Positions 8,861 through 17,008 of a stretch of 64,000 nucleotides of DNA are shown one piece after another. Each line of letters begins with the position of its first letter. Within the stretch, counting starts at the first letter, position 1. The notes under the pieces are model-generated. The model was not told where the DNA came from. It made no database searches and saw only the letters and a list, made by a program, of their open reading frames with translations. This DNA comes from JANNSO01 sp964485395 (GTDB lineage Bacteria; Spirochaetota; Spirochaetia; Treponematales; UBA12059): the NCBI GenBank assembly GCA_964485395.1, contig CAZAJF010000005.1, forward strand, positions 1 through 64,000, in the 5' to 3' direction. Made by a program: the position numbers and the translations under genes.

Positions 8861-8895
8861 AATAAAAAAGCCGTCGCTTTTTACCGCGACGGCTT
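8861..8895 (-). terminator. Rho-independent terminator of the M24 peptidase gene
   Basis: Perfect 10-bp stem AAGCCGTCGC/GCGACGGCTT (8868-8877 with 8886-8895) around an 8-base loop. Read on the minus strand it is followed by TTTTTTATT, so it ends transcription coming from the peptidase gene that stops at 8980. Confidence 0.85.
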
Positions 8896-8979
8896 CTGGT
8901 TCAAGGCTCATGATTCAGAATAATGCATTTGTGAAACCCTCTTCCATTTCCAAAACGCCCTGGAGTTCTGGAAATTCCG

Positions 8980-10098
8980 TCAAAGCGTCACGATCCTCGA
9001 ATGCGTTAATACTTCATAACCGGTCTTGGTTATGAGCACGTCGTTCTCGAGTCGCACGCCGCCGGAGACGGGGTCGTAGAGGCCGGGCTCTATCGTGATG
9101 ATGTGGCCGGGGGCAAGCACCCAGTCGTTGTCCTCCCGGCTGCGCACCGCCGGCATCTCATGGGCCTCAAGGCCCACTCCATGACCAAGCCCGTGCGGCA
9201 TGGCATAGCCTTTTTCGCTGAATATGGAATCCACCCGCAGCGCGACGTCGCGGCTTTTTACGCCGGGACCGCACATCGCGACGGCTTCGTCATAGGCGCG
9301 CTGAACGAGGGCTATCATTTCGGCCCGCTTTGCGTCGGGTTTTCCGCGAACGAAGGTCATGGTAACGTCGGTGGTGTAGCCTTTGTACTTCAGGCCGAAA
9401 TCCAGGATGGACATTCCTTCGGTGCCGAATGCCGCGCCGGTATACGAAGGAAAGGCGTGAATCCCGAAGCTGCGCGAAGGACCGGCCGAAATCGTTTCAA
9501 AACCCGTACCTTCGCAACCATGCTCGCGCAGGCTGCGCTCGATGAAAAGCGCCACATCGGACTCGGTCTTCAGGGTGCCGTTTTTTACGCCGGCTTCTAT
9601 GAGATCCATCACCGTGTCGGTAATTGCCGAGGCGGTTTTGTATAAGGATAATTCCTCGGCGTCTTTTACGGCGCGCATTCCCAACGCCATTTCGCAGGCG
9701 CTTTCTTCCTCGCAGATAAAATCGTGGTCCGGGCAGGCCTCGACATATTTTACGTACATGGGATACGGGGTAGCGGAGGGCAGGCCTATTTTGGATCCCT
9801 TTGGGATCGACAGTTTCTCAAGCACGCCGGCCATTGTACCGTACTGGCTGCGCTTGAATTCCGTATACGGAATCGTCTGTTCGATAGTGGCCATTTGCGC
9901 GGCCATATTGATATCCCAAGGCACGAGAACGGAACGGCCGTCAGCGGCGATAAAAAGCAGCGCGTCGCCGGGGTGTCCGGAGAAATAGCGTATGGACGGA
10001 TCGCGTCTTCCTTCAGTATCCTCGAAAAACGCCAGCTCAATGCCCTGCGCCTTGATCTTCGCCCCAAGGGCGATTCTTCGGTTCGCGAAAGAATTCAT
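8980..10098 (-). CDS. M24-family metallopeptidase (Xaa-Pro aminopeptidase-like)
   Basis: A 372-residue cytoplasmic protein with an N-terminal creatinase-like domain (about 1-130) and a C-terminal pita-bread domain. The metal ligands of the family are visible: Asp in ILDFGLKYKGYTTDVT (two Asp), His in HGLGHGVGLEAHE, Glu in TIEPGLY and Glu in RLENDVLI. Such enzymes remove N-terminal residues next to proline with two divalent metal ions. Start: ATG with a GGAG ribosome site, 8 bp after the stop of the preceding gene, so the two are probably co-transcribed. A terminator follows. Confidence 0.9.
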   Translation of the reverse strand: MNSFANRRIALGAKIKAQGIELAFFEDTEGRRDPSIRYFSGHPGDALLFIAADGRSVLVPWDINMAAQMATIEQTIPYTEFKRSQYGTMAGVLEKLSIPKGSKIGLPSATPYPMYVKYVEACPDHDFICEEESACEMALGMRAVKDAEELSLYKTASAITDTVMDLIEAGVKNGTLKTESDVALFIERSLREHGCEGTGFETISAGPSRSFGIHAFPSYTGAAFGTEGMSILDFGLKYKGYTTDVTMTFVRGKPDAKRAEMIALVQRAYDEAVAMCGPGVKSRDVALRVDSIFSEKGYAMPHGLGHGVGLEAHEMPAVRSREDNDWVLAPGHIITIEPGLYDPVSGGVRLENDVLITKTGYEVLTHSRIVTL

Positions 10099-10106
10099 GC
10101 TCTCTC

Positions 10107-11270
10107 CTATTTGATCAGCTTCAGCGATTCAGAAGCTTGGGTAATGATGCCGTTGGACCATTTTTCATTTGCCTTGACCATTTGCAACGCCATGAAAAGT
10201 TCTTTTTTCCCGTTGATACCGGCGTTTTGCGCCGCCGCTTTCATCAGCGTGTTTCGCATCTCGCTGGTGACGCCCGCCCGCTGCTCTTCGTTCATCGTCG
10301 TGATTATTTCGCTGAGCACGAGGGCGGATGCCACGGATGCATCCTGGCCCATGGCCTTGAGTGCCACGAGTCGCTCGTCTATGTCGCCTATCCTGTATGA
10401 TTCCTTGAAGTCCTGGGCGGACGCGCCGCTTTTATCCCCGAGGCTGATAAGCCCGCCCATGGCCTGCTTGCGCATACCGGCCAGAAGGACGCCTTCGTTC
10501 TTGTCGCGGGGAAGGTTTATGATGGCGCTGTGCAAGGCATAGGCGCTCGCCTTAATCTTGTTTTCCTTGGTCGCACCTGAGCGCAAAGCTAAATCCAAGG
10601 CACGAATCTTGCGCGGGGTCTGTTCCGTATCCATGATGGCCAGCAAAGAATCCGTAGGATCGGAGAGAATCAGCGGCAGGCTGCGTTCAGCCTGATCCTT
10701 GACGCGCTTGCTGTACCAGCCGTCCACCGCAAAAAATACGGCGGAGAATCCAACGGGGCTTTTCATGTTCTCCAATGAGAGCACGCAGGCATAGGCGATT
10801 TTCTCGCCGGCGTCGCGGTCCGGAGTGGGCTGCGAGTTCAGGTCCGCGAGGACAAGCGAAATGCGCTCGGCATATTCCTGCGCGCGAATCGCGCCCAAGG
10901 CGATAATGGCTTCAGCACGGGTGAGCGGATCGGTGGATTCCTTTACGATGCGCCACAGGGAAAGAGACGCATTGCTGTATCTCCAGTCGCCCAGGCTTTT
11001 CGCGTAGATCCGGGTAAGCCGCTCGTACAGCTCCTTATCCGACGCGACCTTTACCAAGCCCCTGGTTTCCAGGAGTCTGTCGAGCGCGTCGGAAACATAT
11101 TCGGCGCTCGTCGGGTCGTTCAGCGAAACAAGATTCATGGCTGCGCTGTACTGTTCGTTTATCGTCTGGGCTTGGCCAAGTATGATGCCGAATACCCGGG
11201 CAGCCTCGTTTGCATGGAGCTGGCTCAATCCCGCACAGACCAAAAGCACGGCAAATAATTTAAAACGCAT
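10107..11270 (-). CDS. Exported all-helical (HEAT-like) protein of unknown function
   Basis: A 387-residue protein with a signal peptide (MRFKLFAVLLVCAGLSQLHA). The mature part is almost entirely helical, and segments such as LTRAEAIIALGAI and DERLVALKAMGQ recall HEAT repeats. No catalytic motif is visible. A GGGGGGAAAG ribosome site precedes the ATG. It probably forms a periplasmic scaffold or binding surface, but function cannot be assigned. It lies between the M24 peptidase gene and a lipoprotein gene on the same strand. Confidence 0.7.
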   Translation of the reverse strand: MRFKLFAVLLVCAGLSQLHANEAARVFGIILGQAQTINEQYSAAMNLVSLNDPTSAEYVSDALDRLLETRGLVKVASDKELYERLTRIYAKSLGDWRYSNASLSLWRIVKESTDPLTRAEAIIALGAIRAQEYAERISLVLADLNSQPTPDRDAGEKIAYACVLSLENMKSPVGFSAVFFAVDGWYSKRVKDQAERSLPLILSDPTDSLLAIMDTEQTPRKIRALDLALRSGATKENKIKASAYALHSAIINLPRDKNEGVLLAGMRKQAMGGLISLGDKSGASAQDFKESYRIGDIDERLVALKAMGQDASVASALVLSEIITTMNEEQRAGVTSEMRNTLMKAAAQNAGINGKKELFMALQMVKANEKWSNGIITQASESLKLIK

Positions 11271-11321
11271 ATCTTTCCCCCCAGTTAATTTCCATTCTCA
11301 GCGCGCGATACTAAAATCTAT

Positions 11322-12191
11322 CTATTTGCGCATCAGGATCTTATACTCAAAAACCGAAATCTCCCGATTTGACCCACTGGCGTCCAGCAGGGTTTTCGTC
11401 AGGATTTCCCCATTCTGACCATACGTATACTTATATTTCCGTTCCAGGCGATTTTCCGCACGGTAAACGGTTTCCTCGATCATGCGACCGTCTTTCCAGG
11501 TGTAAACGGTACGGCGCTCGATGGATTTTTGCGGAGTATAATAGGTAAGCGATATCAGTTGCCCCGCTTCGTCGAGTTCATACTCGGCTGTGCCGGTGAC
11601 GATCCCCGCTCCCTTGCTCATCGCAATCTGCTTGAGCGCGCCTTTGGCGTCATAGGCATAATCCGTTTGCGCCAACACGTTTCCCGCGGCGTTCAGAACC
11701 ACCCAGGACAGTTTTTGGCCGGCCGCATTGTATGTCCAATCGGAGACCGACTGAACGATTCCTTTTGCGTCCCGAATCGTCTCCCTCTTCAGCAAACCGG
11801 CGGGATTGTATTCGTAGATCGACTCGGAAACCAGCGCTCCCGTCATGTCCAGCGTTTTCTGGTTTATGATCTTGGTGCCGTCAAAAACGCGCAGCACGCG
11901 TTCTATAGGATCCGTCTGGGATGGCTTCCTGCTTATCTTGGCATTGTAATCGAAACTGCCTTCCGCATATTCATAGCTGACGATCCTGTCCACGATTCCG
12001 TCCGCGTAACTTATGGTTTCTTTCAGGATCACGGGAACGGGAACAGGTTTCGGCGCTTCCGGCACCGCGACGGCGACCGGAGCGGGCGCCACCGGAGCCA
12101 CGGGTTCGGGAGCGGGAGCGGTCTTTGGTCCGCCAACGCACGAATTTAATACGAGCAGCACGACAAAAAGACCGGTGTAAAGGTATTTCAT
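11322..12191 (-). CDS. Lipoprotein with YD/RHS-like repeats
   Basis: A 289-residue lipoprotein: short signal peptide ending in the lipobox VLNSC (Cys18), then a Pro/Ala/Val-rich spacer (about 22-55) probably spanning the cell-wall zone. The body has repeated units of the kind YEYNPAGLLKRET, WTYNAAGQKLSW, YAYDAKGALKQIA and YTYGQNGEILTKT, which are YD-like beta-hairpin repeats. The ATG at 12191 has AAGGAG 8 bp upstream; another ATG six bases earlier is too close to it. The gene follows the WecG-type glycosyltransferase gene by 12 bp. The role is unknown; an envelope binding function is a guess. Confidence 0.7.
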   Translation of the reverse strand: MKYLYTGLFVVLLVLNSCVGGPKTAPAPEPVAPVAPAPVAVAVPEAPKPVPVPVILKETISYADGIVDRIVSYEYAEGSFDYNAKISRKPSQTDPIERVLRVFDGTKIINQKTLDMTGALVSESIYEYNPAGLLKRETIRDAKGIVQSVSDWTYNAAGQKLSWVVLNAAGNVLAQTDYAYDAKGALKQIAMSKGAGIVTGTAEYELDEAGQLISLTYYTPQKSIERRTVYTWKDGRMIEETVYRAENRLERKYKYTYGQNGEILTKTLLDASGSNREISVFEYKILMRK

Positions 12192-12203
12192 GTTCATCTC
12201 TCC

Positions 12204-12950
12204 TTATTTTCCTCGGATCCGATAGCTTAAAGACAATAGTTTGAACCAGAAAGCGGAAAAAATCCTGAACACGTGCAAGGGGTGCCTGGGCAAGTAAAAC
12301 AGCCATTCATACCCACGGTTAAAAAGGCTTCTCGAGGCTCGCTGTTTCTTTTCCGCGAATACGTCGATGATGTCCGAACACCATAAATACAATCCCTCGG
12401 TAAAGTTCTTCAAGTTTCGGGGTATCCATTTTTCCCGTCCGGGCACGCCCGTTCCCACCAGGAGCAAAGTCGGATTGGCCTTGCGTATGGCGTGCACGAT
12501 ATTCCCGTGAACCTGCTTGGGGAACTGTCCCGGATGTTTGCCCACAAGGTGCAAGCCCGGAAAGGTTGCCCGAAGATTCTTGTCCGCAAGCCCGAGGTTT
12601 CGCTTGCTGCCGCCAAAAATATACGCGGATTTATTGTAATGGTCCAACACGCCCAATAAGCTGACGATGAAGTCGAACGGTTCGTAGCGGACAGGAATGG
12701 ATCGTTTCAAGAAGCGCGCGGTCTTAATTATAGGCAACGAAATCGGTATTACAAGACTTGCGCCCATTATCATGGTGCGAAATTCCCCGGCTCGTCGCGC
12801 GCGCAGCAAGTCGGTGGCGGAAAGCAGTACGATCTGATGGTTTTTCCGGTCGGAATACATCGCTTTGACCACTTCCTCGATATCTTCGGGAAGTATTATG
12901 TCTACGGGGACGTTCAGGACGGAGATTCGTTCGACTTTATGATTGACCAT
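12204..12950 (-). CDS. WecG/TagA/CpsF-family glycosyltransferase
   Basis: A 248-residue cytoplasmic GT26 enzyme. Family patterns are YIFGGSKRNL in the first half and LLVGTGVPGREKWI, where the family has a G.P.QE.W motif. These enzymes add ManNAc or a related uronic acid to a lipid-linked sugar during envelope polysaccharide synthesis. The start at 12950 is favoured by GGAG 7 bp upstream; an ATG at 12968 has none. Either start overlaps the 3' end of the rsmE gene. No other polysaccharide gene is nearby, so the acceptor is unknown. Confidence 0.8.
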   Translation of the reverse strand: MVNHKVERISVLNVPVDIILPEDIEEVVKAMYSDRKNHQIVLLSATDLLRARRAGEFRTMIMGASLVIPISLPIIKTARFLKRSIPVRYEPFDFIVSLLGVLDHYNKSAYIFGGSKRNLGLADKNLRATFPGLHLVGKHPGQFPKQVHGNIVHAIRKANPTLLLVGTGVPGREKWIPRNLKNFTEGLYLWCSDIIDVFAEKKQRASRSLFNRGYEWLFYLPRHPLHVFRIFSAFWFKLLSLSYRIRGK

Positions 12951-13795
12951 GAGAGACGCTCCAGACAAATAATTTTTAAGGATGCCAGCGCAAAAACCGC
13001 TGCGGTTTCCGCCCTCAGAACAGTAGGCCCCAACCAGGCAGGATTAAAACCGCTGCGTAGGAGCTCGTCGATTTCACCATCGGAAAAACCGCCTTCAGGA
13101 CCGATGCAAGCAACGATTTCCTCATATATGTCTGTACAATAGCGATGTAGCGAACAAGGTGCAAGGGGCGTTTCATGAAATACGAAACAAGCCCGCCGGC
13201 TTGTGGCGGCGTAGTCACGGGCGAATATGGACAAGTCCTGAACAGGCGATATCGTCGTGGCGGTCGCGGACCCTGACTGCCCGATGGCTTCCCCTGCGAT
13301 CCGGCGATAGCGATCCATCCGTCCACCCTGGTCCCCTCTCGGAACCGAGCGCTCCGTGGCCAAAGGCACGATAGCTGAAACGCCGGCTTCCGTGGCCGCG
13401 CGCACCACTTCATCCAGCTTGGAGCCTTTGAGCACGGCTACCGCCAAAATTAGCCTGGGCATCGGCGGCACGATGGCGCCTGCCTGTACGCCGCCGTTCG
13501 CCAAGGCCGGCTCACCGGTTTTCGAGCCGCCGCGAATGTCTTCAAGCACGCGCGTGGAATATGCGGCGTTTTTATCCTCGGGAACAACCCGCAGCGTGGC
13601 TCCGCCGCGGCTCACTTCTTTTATGGTGCAGTTGAACAAGACGCCTGCGGCATCGATTCCAGGAAACGAATCCCCGGGAACGAGCCGCAACACGACGGTC
13701 AGCCGCTTGGTTTCTTTAGGCCCCAAGTGGACCAAGCTGCCGCCCTCGGGGGATTGAGGATCCCGCTCGAACGGCGGCAAGACGAAACGGCGCAT
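12914..13795 (-). CDS. rsmE: 16S rRNA (uracil-1498-N3)-methyltransferase RsmE
   Basis: A 293-residue protein with the RsmE/SPOUT features: N-terminal PUA-like domain beginning MRRFVLPPF, then the motif KGSKLDEVVRAATEAGVSA, and the knotted SAM-binding region CIGPEGGFSDGEI and LGPTVLRAETAAV near the C-terminus. It methylates U1498 in the decoding centre of 16S rRNA. It is about 40 residues longer than common family members, through an insert of roughly 20 residues around RGGSKTGEPALANGGV and a C-terminal extension that overlaps the glycosyltransferase gene. The gene follows the protease gene by 18 bp. Confidence 0.92.
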   Translation of the reverse strand: MRRFVLPPFERDPQSPEGGSLVHLGPKETKRLTVVLRLVPGDSFPGIDAAGVLFNCTIKEVSRGGATLRVVPEDKNAAYSTRVLEDIRGGSKTGEPALANGGVQAGAIVPPMPRLILAVAVLKGSKLDEVVRAATEAGVSAIVPLATERSVPRGDQGGRMDRYRRIAGEAIGQSGSATATTISPVQDLSIFARDYAATSRRACFVFHETPLAPCSLHRYCTDIYEEIVACIGPEGGFSDGEIDELLRSGFNPAWLGPTVLRAETAAVFALASLKIICLERLSWSIIKSNESPS

Positions 13796-13813
13796 TCCGC
13801 GAGGTTCCGGCGA

Positions 13814-15292
13814 TTATTTCTTGACGGCTCTGTCCTGCAGTTCCTTTACTGAAGGAGCCTGGGACACGAGCGTCGCGAATTGGCCGGCCCTGATGACTTC
13901 CATGGCTGCTTTAAGCTGCAAATCATAATCAAGGTCATATTCAGGCGCGATGCTGGTGCGATACAGCTGGTTGCGGATCATTTTTTTAAGCACGCGAACG
14001 GACAAGGGCGAACCGCCCCGTCGGAGGCCTTCAATGAAGACGTCCACAATTTCGACGCTCGCGCCGGGATTCGAGGCGGCAAAGGCCGCGAATACATTTT
14101 TCTCGATAAGCAAGGACAGGGAAGCTTCTTCTTCCTTCGTCAACTCAGGATCTTTAATCTCGAGGTCTGGGGCTATTCCCACTTTATCGATATTGGCGTC
14201 GCTGGGGGTGTAATAGCGAGACATGGTAAGCTTGAAGCCGGTTTCCCCAATGGGTAAAACTTGCTGTACCGAACCCTTGCCGTAGGAATTCTCCCCGAGC
14301 AGGTATGCGCGCTTCTGATCCTTCAGGGCGCCGGAAAGTATCTCGGAAGCGCTGGCGGATCCGCGGTTTATGATGATCACCACGGGTAATTCCCAAGGCA
14401 CGAGCATGTCGGGCTTTGCCTTGGCCACGGAATTTTCATACTTGTTTCGCGATTTGGTGGAAACGATGATGCCTTCCTTGAGGAACAAGTCCGACACCTG
14501 GATAACGGAAGACAGAAGTCCGCCGGGATTATTGCGAAGGTCGATAACCATGCTCTTATAGTTCTGCGTCTTGAACCACTCGATGGCTTCCCGAACGCGC
14601 GGCGCCGTTTGCGGCGTAAACTCGATGATGCGCAGGTATCCGGAGCCGTCGGGCAGCATCGCCCGCTTTACCGTGGGAACCTCGATAAGCGCCCGGGTTA
14701 TCGTTTCCTTGAAGGTGAGCGTCTCACCCCGGAGTATGGTAATGGTAACTTTTGAATTCGGCTCTCCCCGAAGCTTTGCCAGCACTTCGTCCATCGTCAG
14801 GGATTCCGTGGGTTCGCCGTCGATATGGGTAATATAATCGCCGGGCATTATTCCAGCGCGCCAACCGGGCGTATCCTCGATGGGCGCGACGATCTCCACG
14901 AACGGTTTCTTGTCCGCGGGCAAGGCTTCGGGCAGCGGCTTGGAAATATACAGACCCAATCCCCCGAATTTTCCCGTGGTGGTATCCGAGAGATCGCTCA
15001 TCATTTTTTCAGAAAGGAATGTTGAGTGCGGGTCGCCCAAGGAATCGAAAAGACCTTTCATGGCGCCTTCATACAGCACTTTCGGGTCAACTTCGTCCAC
15101 GTAGTTTTGCAGCACGAAATTAAAGGCGCTCTGAAACAGGCTGAAGTATTCCTGATTGCTCGTCGTAGCGTCTTGAGCCGACGCTTTTGGCGTATTGATT
15201 GCGAAAACCGAGCAAAAAATGGCCGTAAAGGCCACAAGGCTCCACACAAGGCGATCGTTTTTCCGACCGTTCATAACTTTGTTTGTATCCAT
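13814..15292 (-). CDS. S41 carboxyl-terminal processing protease (CtpA-like)
   Basis: A 492-residue envelope protease: an N-terminal signal anchor (about 14-38, ending KASAQ), a PDZ domain (from FGGLGLYISKP to GDYITHIDGEP), and the S41 core. The catalytic serine is in NRGSASASEI and the lysine in SYGKGSVQ, so it is a Ser-Lys dyad enzyme cleaving substrate C-termini. The reading frame can be extended to a TTG at 15331, but that TTGACA is a perfect -35 box. ATG at 15292 (or ATG 15274) is the better start. With ATG 15292 the message would be nearly leaderless. Confidence 0.9.
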   Translation of the reverse strand: MDTNKVMNGRKNDRLVWSLVAFTAIFCSVFAINTPKASAQDATTSNQEYFSLFQSAFNFVLQNYVDEVDPKVLYEGAMKGLFDSLGDPHSTFLSEKMMSDLSDTTTGKFGGLGLYISKPLPEALPADKKPFVEIVAPIEDTPGWRAGIMPGDYITHIDGEPTESLTMDEVLAKLRGEPNSKVTITILRGETLTFKETITRALIEVPTVKRAMLPDGSGYLRIIEFTPQTAPRVREAIEWFKTQNYKSMVIDLRNNPGGLLSSVIQVSDLFLKEGIIVSTKSRNKYENSVAKAKPDMLVPWELPVVIIINRGSASASEILSGALKDQKRAYLLGENSYGKGSVQQVLPIGETGFKLTMSRYYTPSDANIDKVGIAPDLEIKDPELTKEEEASLSLLIEKNVFAAFAASNPGASVEIVDVFIEGLRRGGSPLSVRVLKKMIRNQLYRTSIAPEYDLDYDLQLKAAMEVIRAGQFATLVSQAPSVKELQDRAVKK

Positions 15293-15301
15293 AGTATCTA
15301 T

Positions 15302-15331
15302 AGTATCGCCATTCCGGGCCTTTCCTGTCAA
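15302..15331 (-). promoter_or_regulatory. Promoter of the S41 protease gene
   Basis: On the minus strand TTGACA (15331-15326) is followed after 18 bp by GATACT (15307-15302). The expected transcription start is about 3 bp before the ATG at 15292, and no ribosome site precedes that ATG. Confidence 0.55.
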
Positions 15332-15406
15332 CGTAGGCGAAATTATATCGCGTATCCATTATTGCGGCTCATTGACTGCAAGCGGAATCCACGGGTACAC
15401 TTTGGC

Positions 15407-15859
15407 ATGACCATGAAACGATACACCATCCTGTTGCCCTGCGTAGCCCTCGAGCTGGTTCGGTATATGCTTCTGCTATTGAAGCTCCCGGAAACCCTCG
15501 GCGATTCCGTAAGCTCGCTGACACCCTTTTTACTTCGATTATTGGCCTCTCCAAATCTTTTATTTCCCGCGATGTTTTTCTTCCTGTGGTGGGATGGAAA
15601 AAGCAACGCCGCCTTCAAGCCCCTCCTGCTCATCGGCAAAGCCGTTTCATTCTCTGCGTCGGCATTGTTCCTGCTTCGGCTTTTTACACTTGGCACCAAA
15701 CCCGCCGGACTGCCGATTCTTTTCGCAATTCTCGCCTGCATGCTTGTGGATATGGTTACCGTGATTATACTGATAACTATGCCCAAACCTGAAAAACCGG
15801 CCACCCCGACTCTCGCCGAGCCTAGCGGCGCATCCATAGAAACGGTTGTGGATATCTGA
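15407..15859 (+). CDS. Small integral membrane protein, unknown
   Basis: A 150-residue hydrophobic protein with four likely membrane helices (about 8-26, 42-64, 72-92 and 100-123) and a charged, proline-rich C-terminal tail (MPKPEKPATPTLAEP). I do not recognise a family. The first ATG at 15407 has only a weak ribosome site, and a second ATG lies two codons later. Its stop is one base before the ATG of the MinD-like gene, so it is probably the first gene of an operon with the MinD-like and FapA genes. Confidence 0.65.
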   Translation: MTMKRYTILLPCVALELVRYMLLLLKLPETLGDSVSSLTPFLLRLLASPNLLFPAMFFFLWWDGKSNAAFKPLLLIGKAVSFSASALFLLRLFTLGTKPAGLPILFAILACMLVDMVTVIILITMPKPEKPATPTLAEPSGASIETVVDI

Positions 15860-15860
15860 T

Positions 15861-17006
15861 ATGCATGTTCTTCCAATCGCAAGCGGAAAAGGCGGCGTCG
15901 GTAAATCCATGCTGGCCGCCAATTTAGCCATCGCTTTGGCCCAGGCAGGAAAACGAGTCGTCCTCGCGGACCTGGATCTGGGTGCCTCGAACTTGTACCT
16001 CCTCATCGGCCTGGCCACGCCAAAATGCGGCGTAGGCACGTTTCTATCCGGAAACGGCACCGATTTTTCCGAAGTAATCTACCAGACCGATTACCCCAAT
16101 CTGCGCTTTATACCGGGCGACGCCGAAATGCCGGGTTTGGCCAACATTACCACCAGACAAAAAACCACGCTCTCCAAGAAGTTGCTTGCCCTGGACGCCG
16201 ACTACCTGATCTTGGACCTGGGAGCCGGCACCGGCGCCAACATCCTGGATTTCTTCCTGCTGTCCGCGCGCGGTATCGTCGTCACGGCCCCAACCCTGAC
16301 TGCCACGCTCAACGCCTATCTATTCCTGAAAAACACGATTTTCAGGCTGATGTGGGACAGCTTCAAGCCCAAGACCGCCGCGCGCGCCCTGCTCGATTCG
16401 CTGCGCAAGGACGGATCGTCCCTGCAGCGCGCCTACATCCCCGAAATCCTGGAACGCGTCGCCGTCGCGGATCCCGCAAGCCACGCGATATTCACCCAGC
16501 GAATGAAGCGCTTCTCTCCGCGCCTTGTTTTAAACATGCTGGATGACCCCAAGGACGCAGACAAAGCGCAAAAAATCCGCCGTTCGTGCAGGGAATACCT
16601 GGGGGTAGACCTTGAGCACCTTGGCGTCATCTACCGCGACAGCATGCAGGATATCGCCTTAGGCAGCCGCATTCCCATAATCCGCTACAAACCGCACTCG
16701 GTTATTTCCCAGTCGGTATACCGAATCGCGGACAAACTCGTATCCTCCGAGGTCGACGACGACGCAATCGTGCTGGACGACGAATATCTGGACGACAGTT
16801 TCAGCGCCGCCGGCACGGAAGCGGAAACCGATTTCGACTCCAAGGTCGGCTACGTCGAGGAGTTGCTGTCCAGCGGAGCCTTGACGCAGGGCGATCTCGT
16901 GGAAACCATACGAATGCAACAGTTCGAGATGAGCCAGCTGCGCAAGGAAAACCAGCTGCTTAAATACAAGCTTACCCACGCCATCGGGCAGGGCTTCAAG
17001 GTATAA
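15861..17006 (+). CDS. MinD/FlhG-type ParA-family ATPase
   Basis: A 381-residue protein with a deviant Walker A GKGGVGKS (9-16), the switch region VLADLDLGASNLYLLIG, and the downstream YLILDLGAG. It is of the MinD/FlhG (YlxH) class that positions flagella or other polar structures. The C-terminal 70 residues are acidic, then predicted coiled coil (EMSQLRKENQLLKYKL), which is unusual for MinD. The start at 15861 is chosen because the ParA fold begins directly there (MHVLPIASGKGGVGKS). It is two bases upstream of the FapA gene, so a joint role in flagellar or cell-pole organisation is likely (inference). Confidence 0.85.
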   Translation: MHVLPIASGKGGVGKSMLAANLAIALAQAGKRVVLADLDLGASNLYLLIGLATPKCGVGTFLSGNGTDFSEVIYQTDYPNLRFIPGDAEMPGLANITTRQKTTLSKKLLALDADYLILDLGAGTGANILDFFLLSARGIVVTAPTLTATLNAYLFLKNTIFRLMWDSFKPKTAARALLDSLRKDGSSLQRAYIPEILERVAVADPASHAIFTQRMKRFSPRLVLNMLDDPKDADKAQKIRRSCREYLGVDLEHLGVIYRDSMQDIALGSRIPIIRYKPHSVISQSVYRIADKLVSSEVDDDAIVLDDEYLDDSFSAAGTEAETDFDSKVGYVEELLSSGALTQGDLVETIRMQQFEMSQLRKENQLLKYKLTHAIGQGFKV

Positions 17007-17008
17007 CC

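Noticed and set aside
15026..15406. Long 5' extension of the small membrane protein gene
   Set aside because: It is antisense to the S41 protease gene and its promoter; the hydrophobic, protein-like part begins at 15407.
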